This document shows, one piece after another, positions 23,234 through 31,537 of a stretch of 64,000 nucleotides of DNA (position 1 is its first letter; every line of letters starts with the position of its first letter). The stretch comes from Cellulomonas taurus (GTDB lineage: Bacteria; Actinomycetota; Actinomycetes; Actinomycetales; Cellulomonadaceae), in contig NZ_CP051884.1 of NCBI RefSeq assembly GCF_012931845.1, positions 2,480,001 through 2,544,000 of the forward strand, written 5' to 3'. The position numbers and the translations under genes were made by a program. The notes under the pieces were generated by a model. It saw only the letters and a program-made list of their open reading frames with translations. It was not told the DNA's origin and searched no databases.

Positions 23234-24520
23234 ATGACGCTGACCTGGCGCGCGGTCGTGCTGACCGCGGTGGGTGCGGTGCCGGTGTTCTTCTTCCCGG
23301 CGCCAGGCACCGTACTGCTCTGGGGGCTGCTGGTGCTGGCGTTGTGCGTCCTGGACACCGCGCTGGCCGCCTCACCCCGGCTGGTCGCCGTGCTGCGGGA
23401 GGCACCGAGCGGCAGTGTCCGGTTGCACACCGACGCCCGGTCCCGGCTGCTGCTGACCCATACCGGTGCACGCCGACTGCGCGCGCTGGTCCGGGACGCC
23501 TGGCCGCCGTCCGCCGGTGCCGTGGACAACCGGCATGCGATCTCGCTGCCCCCCGGCGAGTCGACCCGGGTGCTGACCGCCCTGCTGCCCACCCGGCGCG
23601 GCACCCTGCGCGCCGACCGGGTCACCATCCGCACCGCGGGTCCGCTGGGCCTGGCCGGCCGGCAGGCGTCGCTGCGAGTGCCGGGCGAGCTGCGGGTGCT
23701 GCCCGAGTTCGCCTCCCGCCGCCACCTGCCGAGCCGGTTGGCCCGGCTGCGGGAGATGGACGGCCGGTCGGCGGTGCAGGTGCGGGGCCAGGGCACCGAG
23801 TTCGACTCGCTGCGGGAGTACGTGGTCGGCGACGACGTCCGCTCGATCGACTGGCGGGCCAGCGCTCGCCGGGCGGATGTGGTGGTCCGCACCTGGCGGC
23901 CCGAACGCGACCGGCGGGTGCTGCTGGTGCTGGACACCTCCCGCACCAGCGCCGCCCGAGTCGGTGACGCGCCGCGCCTGGACGCGCAGATCGAGGCGGC
24001 CCTGCTGCTGGCGGCGTTGGCGGGCCGGGCCGGTGACCGGGTGGAGCTGGTCGCCTACGACCGGGCGCTGCGGGCCCGGGTGACCGGGGTGGCCGGTGCG
24101 CGCCTGATGCCCGCGATGGCCGAGGCCCTGGCCGGGGTGGAGCCGGCGCTGGTGGAGACCGACTGGCCCGGCGTGGTCGGCCAGGTGACCGACCGGCTCA
24201 GTCAGCGCGCGCTGGTGGTGCTGCTGTCGGCGTTGGAACCGGCGGCGGTGGAGGCGGGACTGCTGGGCGTGGTGGACCAGCTGACGGCGCGGCACCAGGT
24301 GGTGCTGGCCAGCGTGCGCGACCCCGAGGTGGAGCAGCTGCGCGCCGACCGCACCGACCTGATGGCGGCCGCGGCCGCCGAGCGCACCGAGTTGGAACGC
24401 GCGGCGGTCGCCGGGTTGCTGCGCAGCCGGGGCGTCGAGGTGGTCGACGCACTGCCCGACGATCTGGCACCGCGGCTCGCCGACACCTACCTCGCGCTCA
24501 AGGCCGCCGGCCGGTTGTGA
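23234..24520 (+). CDS. DUF58 (vWA-like) protein
   Basis: A 428-residue protein. Two N-terminal membrane helices occupy about residues 5-50. The signature block EYVVGDDVRSIDWRASARR is near residue 200, followed by the MIDAS-like LLVLDTSRTSAARVG in the vWA-like fold. In this family the MoxR ATPase from the neighbouring gene is the presumed partner. It starts four bases after moxR. It closes the operon, with a short hairpin before the convergent ABC gene. Confidence 0.9.
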   Translation: MTLTWRAVVLTAVGAVPVFFFPAPGTVLLWGLLVLALCVLDTALAASPRLVAVLREAPSGSVRLHTDARSRLLLTHTGARRLRALVRDAWPPSAGAVDNRHAISLPPGESTRVLTALLPTRRGTLRADRVTIRTAGPLGLAGRQASLRVPGELRVLPEFASRRHLPSRLARLREMDGRSAVQVRGQGTEFDSLREYVVGDDVRSIDWRASARRADVVVRTWRPERDRRVLLVLDTSRTSAARVGDAPRLDAQIEAALLLAALAGRAGDRVELVAYDRALRARVTGVAGARLMPAMAEALAGVEPALVETDWPGVVGQVTDRLSQRALVVLLSALEPAAVEAGLLGVVDQLTARHQVVLASVRDPEVEQLRADRTDLMAAAAAERTELERAAVAGLLRSRGVEVVDALPDDLAPRLADTYLALKAAGRL

Positions 24521-24535
24521 CCGGCGCCCGCCGGT
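24520..24535. terminator. Weak hairpin between convergent genes
   Basis: ACCGGC pairs with GCCGGT around a GCCC loop in the 18-base gap between DUF58 and ABC genes. The stem is only 6 bp, so it is a possible bidirectional terminator rather than a firm one. Confidence 0.4.
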
Positions 24536-24538
24536 CGG

Positions 24539-26443
24539 TCACGGCTGCTGGGCGGTGGTCGCCGCGGCGTACTGCGTCTCGTACAGCTCCGCGTACAGAC
24601 CACCGGCGGCGAGCAGCGCGGTGTGCGTGCCCTGTTCGACGACCCGACCCTGGTCCAGGACCACGATGCTGTCGGCATCCCGGACCGTGGACAGCCGGTG
24701 GGCGATCACCAGCGCGGTGCGGCCCACCAGCGCCTCGGACAGCGCCCGCTGCACGGCCGCCTCGGACTCGGAGTCCAGGTGGGCGGTCGCCTCGTCCAGG
24801 ATCACGATCGGCGGGGCCTTCAGCAGCAGCCGGGCGATGGCCAACCGCTGCCGTTCACCGCCGGAGAGCCGGTAGCCGCGGTCACCGACCACGGTGTCCA
24901 CCCCGTCGGGGAGTCGGCTGACCAGGTCCCAGATCTGGGCGCGGCGCAGTGCCTGCTCCAGCTCCGCGTCGCTGGCGCCGGGCTTGGCGTACTCCAGGTT
25001 GACCCGGATGGTGTCGTGGAACATGTGCGCGTCCTGGCTGACCACGCCGATGGCGTCCCGCAGGCTGTCCTGGGTCACGTCTCGTACGTCCTGGCCCGCG
25101 ACCCGCACGGTGCCGGAGGTGGTGTCGTACATCCGGGACACCAGCTGGGTGATCGTGGTCTTCCCCGCCCCGGAGGGGCCGACCAGCGCGACCAGGTGAC
25201 CGTGCGGCACGGTGAAGCTGACGTCGTGCAGGGTCTGGCCGGGGGCCTCGGTCTGGAGGCGGGCCACCGATTCCAGCGAGGCGAGGGACACCTCGGAGGC
25301 GGCCGGGTAGTGGAAGCCGACGTGGTCGAGCTCGACGGTGGCGGTGGCGCTGACGTCCCCGAGTGCTCGGGCGTCCGGACGGTCGGCGACGGAGGGCTTG
25401 AGGTCGAGCACCTCGATCACCCGCTCGAAGCTGACCAGGGTGGTCATGATGTCGACCTGGACGTTGCTCAGGGCGGTGATCGGTCCGTACAACCGGGTGA
25501 GGTAACTGGTCAGCGCGACGACCACGCCGACGGTGAGCGACCCGCGGATCGCCAGCACACCGCCCAGTCCGTAGACGATCGCCACCGCGACCGCGGCGAC
25601 CAGGGTCAGGCCGATCCGGAACACCGCCGAGTACATCGCGCTGGTGATCCCGATGTCCCGGACCCGGGACGCCCGCTCGGCGAACACCCGGGTCTCGTCG
25701 GCGGCGCGGCCGTAGAGCTTGACCAGCTGGGCACCGGCGACGTTGAAGCGTTCGGTCATGGTCTGCCCCATCACCGCGTTCAGTTGGTAGCTCTCCTGGG
25801 TGACCGACGCCAGGCGACGGCCCATCGCGCGCACCGGCAGCACGAACACCGGCAGCAGGACCAGGGAGACCAGGGTGATCTGCCAGGACAGCGACAGCAT
25901 CGCGGCGATCACCAGGATCACGGTGAGCAGGTTGGACACCACGTTCGACAGCGTGGAGGTGAAGGCCTGTTGCGCACCGAGCACGTCGCCGTTGAGCCGC
26001 TGCACGAGCGCACCGGTCTGGGTGCGGGAGAAGAAGGCCAGCGGCATCCGCTGCACCTGGTCGAAGACCTGGGTGCGCAGGTCGAGGATGAGCCCCTCGC
26101 CGATCCGCGCCGACAGCCAGCGGGAGGCGAGGTTCAGCCCGGCCGAGGTGATGGCCAGCGCGGCGACCACCGCTGCCAGGGCGATCACGAGGCCGGTGCG
26201 TCCGGGCACGATGCCGCGGTCGATGATGCGTTGGAACAGCAGCGGGGTGGCGGCACCGATCGCGGCGTCCACCGCGACCAGGATCAGGAAGACGGTGATC
26301 GTGCCTCGGTAGGGCCGGGCGAAGCCGAGGATGCGGCGCAGGACGTCGCGGGTCAGCTTCTTCTGCGTCACCGAGGGGTCGAGGCGGAAGGAGCGGTACA
26401 TCGCCCGTCCGCCCATGCCCCCGGCTGGGGAGTGCATCGACAT
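24539..26443 (-). CDS. ABC exporter half-transporter (fused TMD-NBD)
   Basis: A 634-residue half-transporter. Six membrane helices lie in residues about 40-330. The ATPase domain has Walker A GPSGAGKTTI, signature LSGGERQRLAIARLLL, Walker B IVILDEATAHLD and the switch His in VIAHRLSTV. It would act as a homodimer, or with another half, to export lipids or drugs; the substrate is unknown. The divergent MarR gene is a likely repressor. A GAAGGG site precedes the ATG at 26443, and a second ATG lies two codons on. The pair sits inside what is otherwise a conserved DUF58-RDD-SpoIIM block. Confidence 0.9.
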   Translation of the reverse strand: MSMHSPAGGMGGRAMYRSFRLDPSVTQKKLTRDVLRRILGFARPYRGTITVFLILVAVDAAIGAATPLLFQRIIDRGIVPGRTGLVIALAAVVAALAITSAGLNLASRWLSARIGEGLILDLRTQVFDQVQRMPLAFFSRTQTGALVQRLNGDVLGAQQAFTSTLSNVVSNLLTVILVIAAMLSLSWQITLVSLVLLPVFVLPVRAMGRRLASVTQESYQLNAVMGQTMTERFNVAGAQLVKLYGRAADETRVFAERASRVRDIGITSAMYSAVFRIGLTLVAAVAVAIVYGLGGVLAIRGSLTVGVVVALTSYLTRLYGPITALSNVQVDIMTTLVSFERVIEVLDLKPSVADRPDARALGDVSATATVELDHVGFHYPAASEVSLASLESVARLQTEAPGQTLHDVSFTVPHGHLVALVGPSGAGKTTITQLVSRMYDTTSGTVRVAGQDVRDVTQDSLRDAIGVVSQDAHMFHDTIRVNLEYAKPGASDAELEQALRRAQIWDLVSRLPDGVDTVVGDRGYRLSGGERQRLAIARLLLKAPPIVILDEATAHLDSESEAAVQRALSEALVGRTALVIAHRLSTVRDADSIVVLDQGRVVEQGTHTALLAAGGLYAELYETQYAAATTAQQP

Positions 26444-26509
26444 GGAGACCCTTCGACAGAGTTTTAGTGAGCGTACCTCTCAATGTCTCAGACTCGCTAT
26501 ATTGTTCCC

Positions 26510-26947
26510 ATGCGTGAGCACGATCACGACCCGCTCCCCGCCGACGAGTTCTTCTGGCTGCTGCGCACCACCCTGCGCCGGATGCGCCGTGAGGTGCGCG
26601 ACCAGTTGGCGCCGGTGGAGCTGACCCCGGCCCGGCACCGGATGCTGCGGGTGCTGGCCCGGTCCGGCGAGCCGCAGCGTCAGGCCACCCTGGCCGGCTG
26701 GCTCGACGTGGTGCCGCGCTCGATCACCTCGCTGGTCGACGACCTGGAACACGCCGGGCTGGTCGAACGCCGCCCCGACCCCACCGACCGACGCGCCACC
26801 CTGGTCGCGCTCACGGCGCAGGGCCGGGAGGTGCTGGCCGCCGCCGACACCGAGCGGCGACGCCGCGCCGACGAGCTGCTGTCCCGGCTCGACCCCGGTG
26901 AACGGGCGGAGCTGTTCCGCCTGCTGCACCGCCTGGCGGACGACTGA
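26510..26947 (+). CDS. MarR-family regulator
   Basis: A 145-residue winged-helix protein. The recognition region RQATLAGWLDVVPRSITSLV and the wing VERRPDPTDRRATLVALT match MarR regulators, which usually repress a neighbouring exporter until a ligand binds. I chose the ATG at 26510: TATATT (26498-26503) ends six bases before it, so the mRNA is probably leaderless, and the earlier ATG at 26483 would lie within the promoter. An imperfect CAATGT/ATATTG inverted repeat (26481-26504) spans this promoter and could be its operator. Confidence 0.88.
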   Translation: MREHDHDPLPADEFFWLLRTTLRRMRREVRDQLAPVELTPARHRMLRVLARSGEPQRQATLAGWLDVVPRSITSLVDDLEHAGLVERRPDPTDRRATLVALTAQGREVLAAADTERRRRADELLSRLDPGERAELFRLLHRLADD

Positions 26948-26951
26948 CGGC

Positions 26952-27782
26952 TCAGCTCGCCGGGTCCTCGATCCCGAAGGGCAGTCGCCGCAGGCGGTCC
27001 CCGTCCCGCCGCTCGGCGGCGTCCGCCCGCAGCAGCGCCCGGTGGTCACGGTCGCGGCGGGCGGCCACCACCGCCGCCAAGAACTCCTCCGGACCGGTCC
27101 CGGGCGGTGGCGGCGGCGCGACGTGCCGCAGCGCCTCGTCGGCGAGCCGGGAGCCGAGGGCGGCACGGGACACCGGGTTCAGGCCCTGGGCCCGGACCAG
27201 GAACTGCCGCACGGTCAGGGCCAGACCGTCCGGCAGCCGACCCACGTCGGCACCGGCGGCCCACCCGGCCAGCCGGGGCGGCATCGGCACCACCTGGCGC
27301 ACCGTCACCTTGCCCCGGACCCGGATCGCGTAGGTCCCGGCCAGCAGGTCCCCCAACCGCTTGCCCTGCGGCTGCACGATCGAGCAGATCAGCGCCACCG
27401 ACCCCATGGTCAGCCACAGCTCCAGCACCCCGACCAGTGCCCGGACGAACGCCTGCCGGAACCGCACCGGGCCACCGTCGTCCCGCACGATCCGGATCCC
27501 CACCGCGAGTTTGCCCAGCGACCTGCCACGGCTCAGCGTCTCCACCGTGGTCGGCACCACCACGAAGAACAGCACCAGCAGCACGATGAGCAGGATCCGC
27601 GCCCCGTCGTCGGTGATGCTGCCGCCGGTCAGGGCGAGGCCGAAGAACACCAGGGCCCAGACCGCCACGACCACCGTCACGTCGATCAGCGCGGCCAGCG
27701 CCCGGGTGACGAAGGAGGTCGGCTGGTTCTCCAGCAGCACGCCCTCGCCGATCACCACGCCGTCGCGCACGTCGAGCGTCAT
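26952..27782 (-). CDS. RDD-family membrane protein
   Basis: A 276-residue protein. The RDD domain has SFVTRALAALIDVTVVVAVW, with its conserved Arg and Asp, in the first helix, a second helix about residues 60-85 and a third about 120-145. The C-terminal about 90 residues are a soluble Arg/Ala-rich tail. Function of the family is largely unknown; some members are ion antiporters. It is divergent from the SpoIIM gene across a shared 47-base gap, a pairing common in actinobacteria beside DUF58. An AGGAG site precedes the ATG. Confidence 0.85.
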   Translation of the reverse strand: MTLDVRDGVVIGEGVLLENQPTSFVTRALAALIDVTVVVAVWALVFFGLALTGGSITDDGARILLIVLLVLFFVVVPTTVETLSRGRSLGKLAVGIRIVRDDGGPVRFRQAFVRALVGVLELWLTMGSVALICSIVQPQGKRLGDLLAGTYAIRVRGKVTVRQVVPMPPRLAGWAAGADVGRLPDGLALTVRQFLVRAQGLNPVSRAALGSRLADEALRHVAPPPPPGTGPEEFLAAVVAARRDRDHRALLRADAAERRDGDRLRRLPFGIEDPAS

Positions 27783-27816
27783 GCCTGCTCCTGCCCTGGG
27801 ATCGACCGGTCGGCCC

Positions 27817-27823
27817 TAGGGTA
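27817..27823. promoter_or_regulatory. Symmetric bidirectional -10 element
   Basis: The seven bases TAGGGTA read as TAGGGT on the plus strand (27817-27822) and TACCCT on the minus strand (27823-27818). The plus copy ends seven bases before the SpoIIM-like GTG. The minus copy would start RDD transcription about 30 bases before its ATG. One symmetric element could thus serve both genes. Confidence 0.5.
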
Positions 27824-27829
27824 GCCAGC

Positions 27830-28819
27830 GTGGACATCGACGCGTTCATCGCCGTGCGGCGCCCGGCCTGGGACCGGCTCGACCAGCTGGCCCGCAGCCG
27901 CCGCCTGACCGGCGCCGAGGCCGACGAGCTGATCCGGCTCTACCAGGCCGCGGCCACCGACCTGTCCACAGTGCGCTCCGCCGCGCCGGACCCGGACACC
28001 GTGAGCCGCCTGTCCCAGTCGTTGGCCCGGGCCCGCGCCACCATCGCCGGTCGCCACGAACCCGCCTGGCGGGACGTCACCCGGTTCCTGGTGGTCGCCC
28101 TGCCTGCCGCGCTCTACCGGATCCGCTGGTGGTCGATCGCCGTCACCGGCGCCTTCCTGCTGATCGGTGGCGTGACCGCGTGGTGGGTGGCGACCCAGCC
28201 CGATGTGCTGAACGCGATGATGACCCCGGAGCAGCAGCAGGAGTACGTGACCACCGCGTTCAGCGAGTACTACGACCCGGGTGCCGGGTTCGCCGGGGTG
28301 GTGTGGACCAACAATGCCTGGGTGGCGGCGCTGTGCATCGGGGTCGGGATCACCGGGGTCGGCCCGGCCTACGTGCTGCTGAACAACGCGGTGAACGTCG
28401 GCGCCGTCGCGGGCCTGATGTCCGCCCACGACAGCCTCGGGGTGTTCTTCAGCCTGATCCTGCCGCACGGATTCCTGGAGCTGACCAGCATCTTCGTCGC
28501 CGGAGCCGCCGGGCTGCGCCTGTTCTGGGCCTGGGTCGCGCCCGGTGGTCGGCCGCGCGCGCGGGCCCTGGCCGAGGAGGGACGCTCGCTGATCACGGTG
28601 GCGATCGGCCTGGTGCTGTCGCTGTTCGTCTCCGGCGTCATCGAGGGCTTCGTCACCGGGTCGGCGCTGCCGTGGTGGGTCAAGATCGGCATCGGTGCGC
28701 TCGCCCTGGCCGGGTTCTGGACCTACACCATCGTGCTCGGTCGCCGGGCGGTGCGCTCCGGCGAGACCGGTGACCTGGCCGAGGACGAGGCCGGTTACAC
28801 GGTGGCCGTGGCGGGCTGA
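27830..28819 (+). CDS. SpoIIM-like membrane protein
   Basis: A 329-residue multi-helix membrane protein of the stage II sporulation M family (DUF95), found widely in non-sporulating actinobacteria. An N-terminal soluble helical part (residues 1-90, with DELIRLYQAAATDLS) precedes six or so membrane helices, including NNAWVAALCIGVGITGVGPA. The role outside sporulation is unknown; engulfment-type peptidoglycan remodelling is the precedent. The GTG start sits seven bases after a TAGGGT element, so the mRNA is probably leaderless. Its 3' end overlaps the convergent gene by 25 bases. Confidence 0.88.
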   Translation: MDIDAFIAVRRPAWDRLDQLARSRRLTGAEADELIRLYQAAATDLSTVRSAAPDPDTVSRLSQSLARARATIAGRHEPAWRDVTRFLVVALPAALYRIRWWSIAVTGAFLLIGGVTAWWVATQPDVLNAMMTPEQQQEYVTTAFSEYYDPGAGFAGVVWTNNAWVAALCIGVGITGVGPAYVLLNNAVNVGAVAGLMSAHDSLGVFFSLILPHGFLELTSIFVAGAAGLRLFWAWVAPGGRPRARALAEEGRSLITVAIGLVLSLFVSGVIEGFVTGSALPWWVKIGIGALALAGFWTYTIVLGRRAVRSGETGDLAEDEAGYTVAVAG

Positions 28820-29565
28820 CCCCGACGACGGGCATCCGGCCGGCGCGCCGCCCCTGGTTCCGCAGGCGACGGCGGCGGCGGACGCAGCGCCGGGTGAACC
28901 GCGCCCAGCCACAGATCGGCCGCGCCCAGCGGGGCGGTGAGCACCTGACGGAAGCCGAGGGCGGTCAGGTCCGCCACCTGCGCAGGGTCCACCGTGACGG
29001 CGAATGCCTCCCGCCCGGCGGCCAGCTCGGCGGTGATCACCGGCGCGAGCAGCTCCGCCAGCAGGTCCAGCCGGTCCGGGCCCACCCGGTCGTCGGCAAG
29101 CAGGATCAGGACCCGCTGCGCCGTCGACCCGCGCAGCACGGCGATCAGCTCGGAGGTCGCCGCCATGATCGAGGGGAACGGGTCCTGCGCCGGGTCGGCG
29201 ACCGGCTCGGGCGTCAGATCCAGCTCCCGGGCGATCACCCGGTGCAGGTCGAGCGCCAACCGGCTCGCCTCAGGGGGCAACCACACCGCGGCGGCGGCGA
29301 CCTCCACCGACCCGTCGTCGTCCGCCCGGGCGCACCAGACCTCACCGTGTTCCAGCCCGCCGTGGCTGAGCACCAGCCGGGTCGCCGGACCTGAGCGCTC
29401 CGGGTGCGCCGCGCCGTCCGGGAGTCCGTCGGCGTCCAGGTCGATGAACGGGCGGTGGGCCTCCAGCAGTCGGGCGATCGGGTTGACGTCGACCAGCCCG
29501 GCCCGGGTGACCAGCCACCCGCTGTCCGGGACCGCGCTGTCGGGGATCAAGCGTTCGTGCACCAC
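28795..29565 (-). CDS. Unrecognised protein, possibly GNAT-like
   Basis: I do not recognise this 256-residue protein with confidence. It has no membrane helix or signal peptide. The closing part (QRVLILLADDRVGPDRLDLL to DLTALGFRQVLTAPLG) has the cadence of a GNAT acetyltransferase C-terminal half, but the acetyl-CoA loop is not clear. The last about 30 residues are Pro/Arg-rich and overlap the convergent SpoIIM-like gene. The GTG at 29565 is chosen; GTGs at 29574 and 29562 are alternatives. It follows the acyltransferase gene by about 38 bases on the same strand. Confidence 0.6.
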   Translation of the reverse strand: MVHERLIPDSAVPDSGWLVTRAGLVDVNPIARLLEAHRPFIDLDADGLPDGAAHPERSGPATRLVLSHGGLEHGEVWCARADDDGSVEVAAAAVWLPPEASRLALDLHRVIARELDLTPEPVADPAQDPFPSIMAATSELIAVLRGSTAQRVLILLADDRVGPDRLDLLAELLAPVITAELAAGREAFAVTVDPAQVADLTALGFRQVLTAPLGAADLWLGAVHPALRPPPPSPAEPGAARRPDARRRGQPATATV

Positions 29566-29603
29566 GTGACCCACCCGACCACTCGACCCTGGGAACTGCC
29601 TGA

Positions 29604-30770
29604 TCACCACCAGGCGTCGATCGCCCGCCGCACCACCGGCTGCACCACCCGGTCGAGCCGGAGCAGGCCGAGCAGTGCCAGCCAGGCGGCTGCCGCGATC
29701 ACCGGCCGGGTCAGCCACCAGGTCGCCGTCCACGGCTCGGGCACCGCGAGGTGCAGCCCGAAGATGACCACGCCGGTCAGCAGGAACATCGCGGTCAGGT
29801 GCCACAGGTAGAGCCCCATGGCGTGGGTGTTGGTCCAGCGCACCAGCGACGACCGGGCGGCCCGGTCGACCAGCAACGGTCGCAGGGCCACCGCCGCCGC
29901 GACCTGGGCCACCGCGAAGGTCAGCACCGGGGCGGTCGGCGGCGCCAGGTTGGACACCGCGTCCCCCGGCATCCCGATCAGCGACACCGGGTACGGCCCG
30001 ACAGCGATCAGCAGCACGGTGCCCGCCAGGCCCGCGACGGCGAGCAGGGCGGCGATCCGGGTGGACAGCAGGCCACCTCCGCCGGTCAGCCGTCGCCCGG
30101 CGTCCAGCAGCCCGATCAGGTACGGCACCGCCCAGACCAGCACCAGGTTCGCGTACCCGACCTCGCCGATCCCCGCACCGAAGCGCACCAGATCGACGGC
30201 GAGCGCCGCCACACCGAGGACGACCGGCACCCGCCACCCCCAGCGCTCCCCCGCCCGCACCAGCCGCGGGGTCAGCGCGAGCAGCACTGCCTGCACCCCG
30301 AGGAACCACAGCGGCTGCGGGGCGATCCTGGCGACCTGGTGCACCACCGCCTCGGGCACCCCGACCCGGGGCAGCAGCACCACCAGGACGGCCCAGACCA
30401 GCGCGAAGCACCCGAGGCCGGGCAGCATCGACCGGATCCGGGTGCTGACGAACCGTCGTTCGTCCCGCAGGCGCTGCCAGCCGTGCCGAGCCGCCACCCC
30501 GGCCACGAAGAACAGCACCGGCAGCGGCTGCAGCCAGGTGAGCAGCCACCCCCAGCCGTGTCCGAGGGCGTTCCCGATCGCCAGCTGATGTCCGTCCCAG
30601 CTCGCCTCCACCATCAGCCAGTGCAGCGCCACCACCGCGAGGATGCCGACGGCGCGCAGACCGTCGACGTAGTGGTCGCGGGTGTCCCGCACCGGGGACG
30701 GAGCCGGCGTCGGATGTGGGGTCGGATGTGGGGTCGGAATCGGAGCCGGTCGGAGCAGCGTCGTGGTCAT
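29604..30770 (-). CDS. Acyltransferase 3-family membrane protein
   Basis: A 388-residue membrane acyltransferase with about ten helices. The opening DHYVDGLRAVGILAVVALHW carries the family's conserved Arg and His, and FFVAGVAARHGW follows. Such enzymes O-acylate cell-surface sugars or lipids. The N-terminus has a short PTPHPTPHPTPAPSP repeat encoded by a 12-base plus-strand repeat. The ATG at 30770 is preferred to 30806 because the latter lies against the terminator hairpin of the preceding unit. It is not obviously linked to the two-component genes upstream. Confidence 0.85.
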   Translation of the reverse strand: MTTTLLRPAPIPTPHPTPHPTPAPSPVRDTRDHYVDGLRAVGILAVVALHWLMVEASWDGHQLAIGNALGHGWGWLLTWLQPLPVLFFVAGVAARHGWQRLRDERRFVSTRIRSMLPGLGCFALVWAVLVVLLPRVGVPEAVVHQVARIAPQPLWFLGVQAVLLALTPRLVRAGERWGWRVPVVLGVAALAVDLVRFGAGIGEVGYANLVLVWAVPYLIGLLDAGRRLTGGGGLLSTRIAALLAVAGLAGTVLLIAVGPYPVSLIGMPGDAVSNLAPPTAPVLTFAVAQVAAAVALRPLLVDRAARSSLVRWTNTHAMGLYLWHLTAMFLLTGVVIFGLHLAVPEPWTATWWLTRPVIAAAAWLALLGLLRLDRVVQPVVRRAIDAWW

Positions 30771-30808
30771 GGCACCAGCCTTCAGCGCGCTGACCTGGGA
30801 GAACATGA

Positions 30809-30838
30809 AGAAGCCCGCCGGGTGTCCGGCGGGCTTCT
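30809..30838 (-). terminator. Terminator after the NarL-type two-component operon
   Basis: A perfect 13-bp stem, AGAAGCCCGCCGG with its complement, has a GTGT loop. It lies 33 bases past the regulator stop codon and upstream of the acyltransferase start. Confidence 0.85.
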
Positions 30839-30871
30839 GGAACGTTCGAGTAGGGATTTCCCCCGGCTGTG

Positions 30872-31537
30872 TCAGACCCCGAGCTTCAGGTAGCGCAGCA
30901 CCGCCAGCACCCGACGGTTGTCCCCGGCGTCCTGGGCCAGGTCGAGCTTGCCGAAGATCGACGTCACATGCTTCTCCACCGCCCCCGCCGACAGGTAGAG
31001 CCGCTCGGCGATCGCCGCGTTCGACCGCCCCTCGGCCATCATCTCCAGCACCTCGACCTCCCGGGCGCTGAGCCGGGCCAGTCCGGGGTCGACCCGGGCG
31101 GCGCCCATCAACTGCCCGACCACCTCGGGGTCGAGCACCGTCTGACCGGCGGCGATCCGTTCCAGGGCGTCCAGGAAGTCCCGGACCTCGGCGACCCGGT
31201 CCTTGAGCAGGTAACCGGTGCCGCGCGCATCACTGCCGAACAGTTCGGTGGCGTAGCTGGTCTCCACGTACTGGGAGAACAGCAGCACCCCGACCCCCGG
31301 GTGGTCGCGCCGGATGGCCAGCGCCGCTCGTAGCCCCTCGTCGGTGAACGTCGGCGGCATCCGCACGTCCAGCACCGCCACGTCGGGCCGCGCGGTGAGG
31401 GTGGGCAGCTCGGCCAGCAGGGCGTCGGCGTCCGCCCGGGCGCTGAGCACCTGGTGTCCACGTCGGGTCAGCAGGGCGACCAGCCCGTCGCGCAGCACGG
31501 CCGAGTCCTCGGCGATCACGACGTTCAGCGGGGTCAT
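30872..31537 (-). CDS. NarL/LuxR-type response regulator
   Basis: A 221-residue regulator. The receiver has Asp11, phospho-acceptor Asp57 in AVLDVRMPP and Lys in YLLKDRV. The C-terminal LuxR helix-turn-helix reads LSAREVEVLEMMAEGRSNAAI and SAGAVEKHVTSIFGKL. It is the partner of the kinase encoded immediately upstream, with an ATGA overlap. Targets are unknown; nothing in the promoter regions lets me name them. Confidence 0.93.
   Translation of the reverse strand: MTPLNVVIAEDSAVLRDGLVALLTRRGHQVLSARADADALLAELPTLTARPDVAVLDVRMPPTFTDEGLRAALAIRRDHPGVGVLLFSQYVETSYATELFGSDARGTGYLLKDRVAEVRDFLDALERIAAGQTVLDPEVVGQLMGAARVDPGLARLSAREVEVLEMMAEGRSNAAIAERLYLSAGAVEKHVTSIFGKLDLAQDAGDNRRVLAVLRYLKLGV

Noticed and set aside
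26483-26509. The earlier ATG for the MarR gene.
   Set aside because: It lies upstream of the TATATT -10 element, so it would not be part of a transcript starting about 26510.
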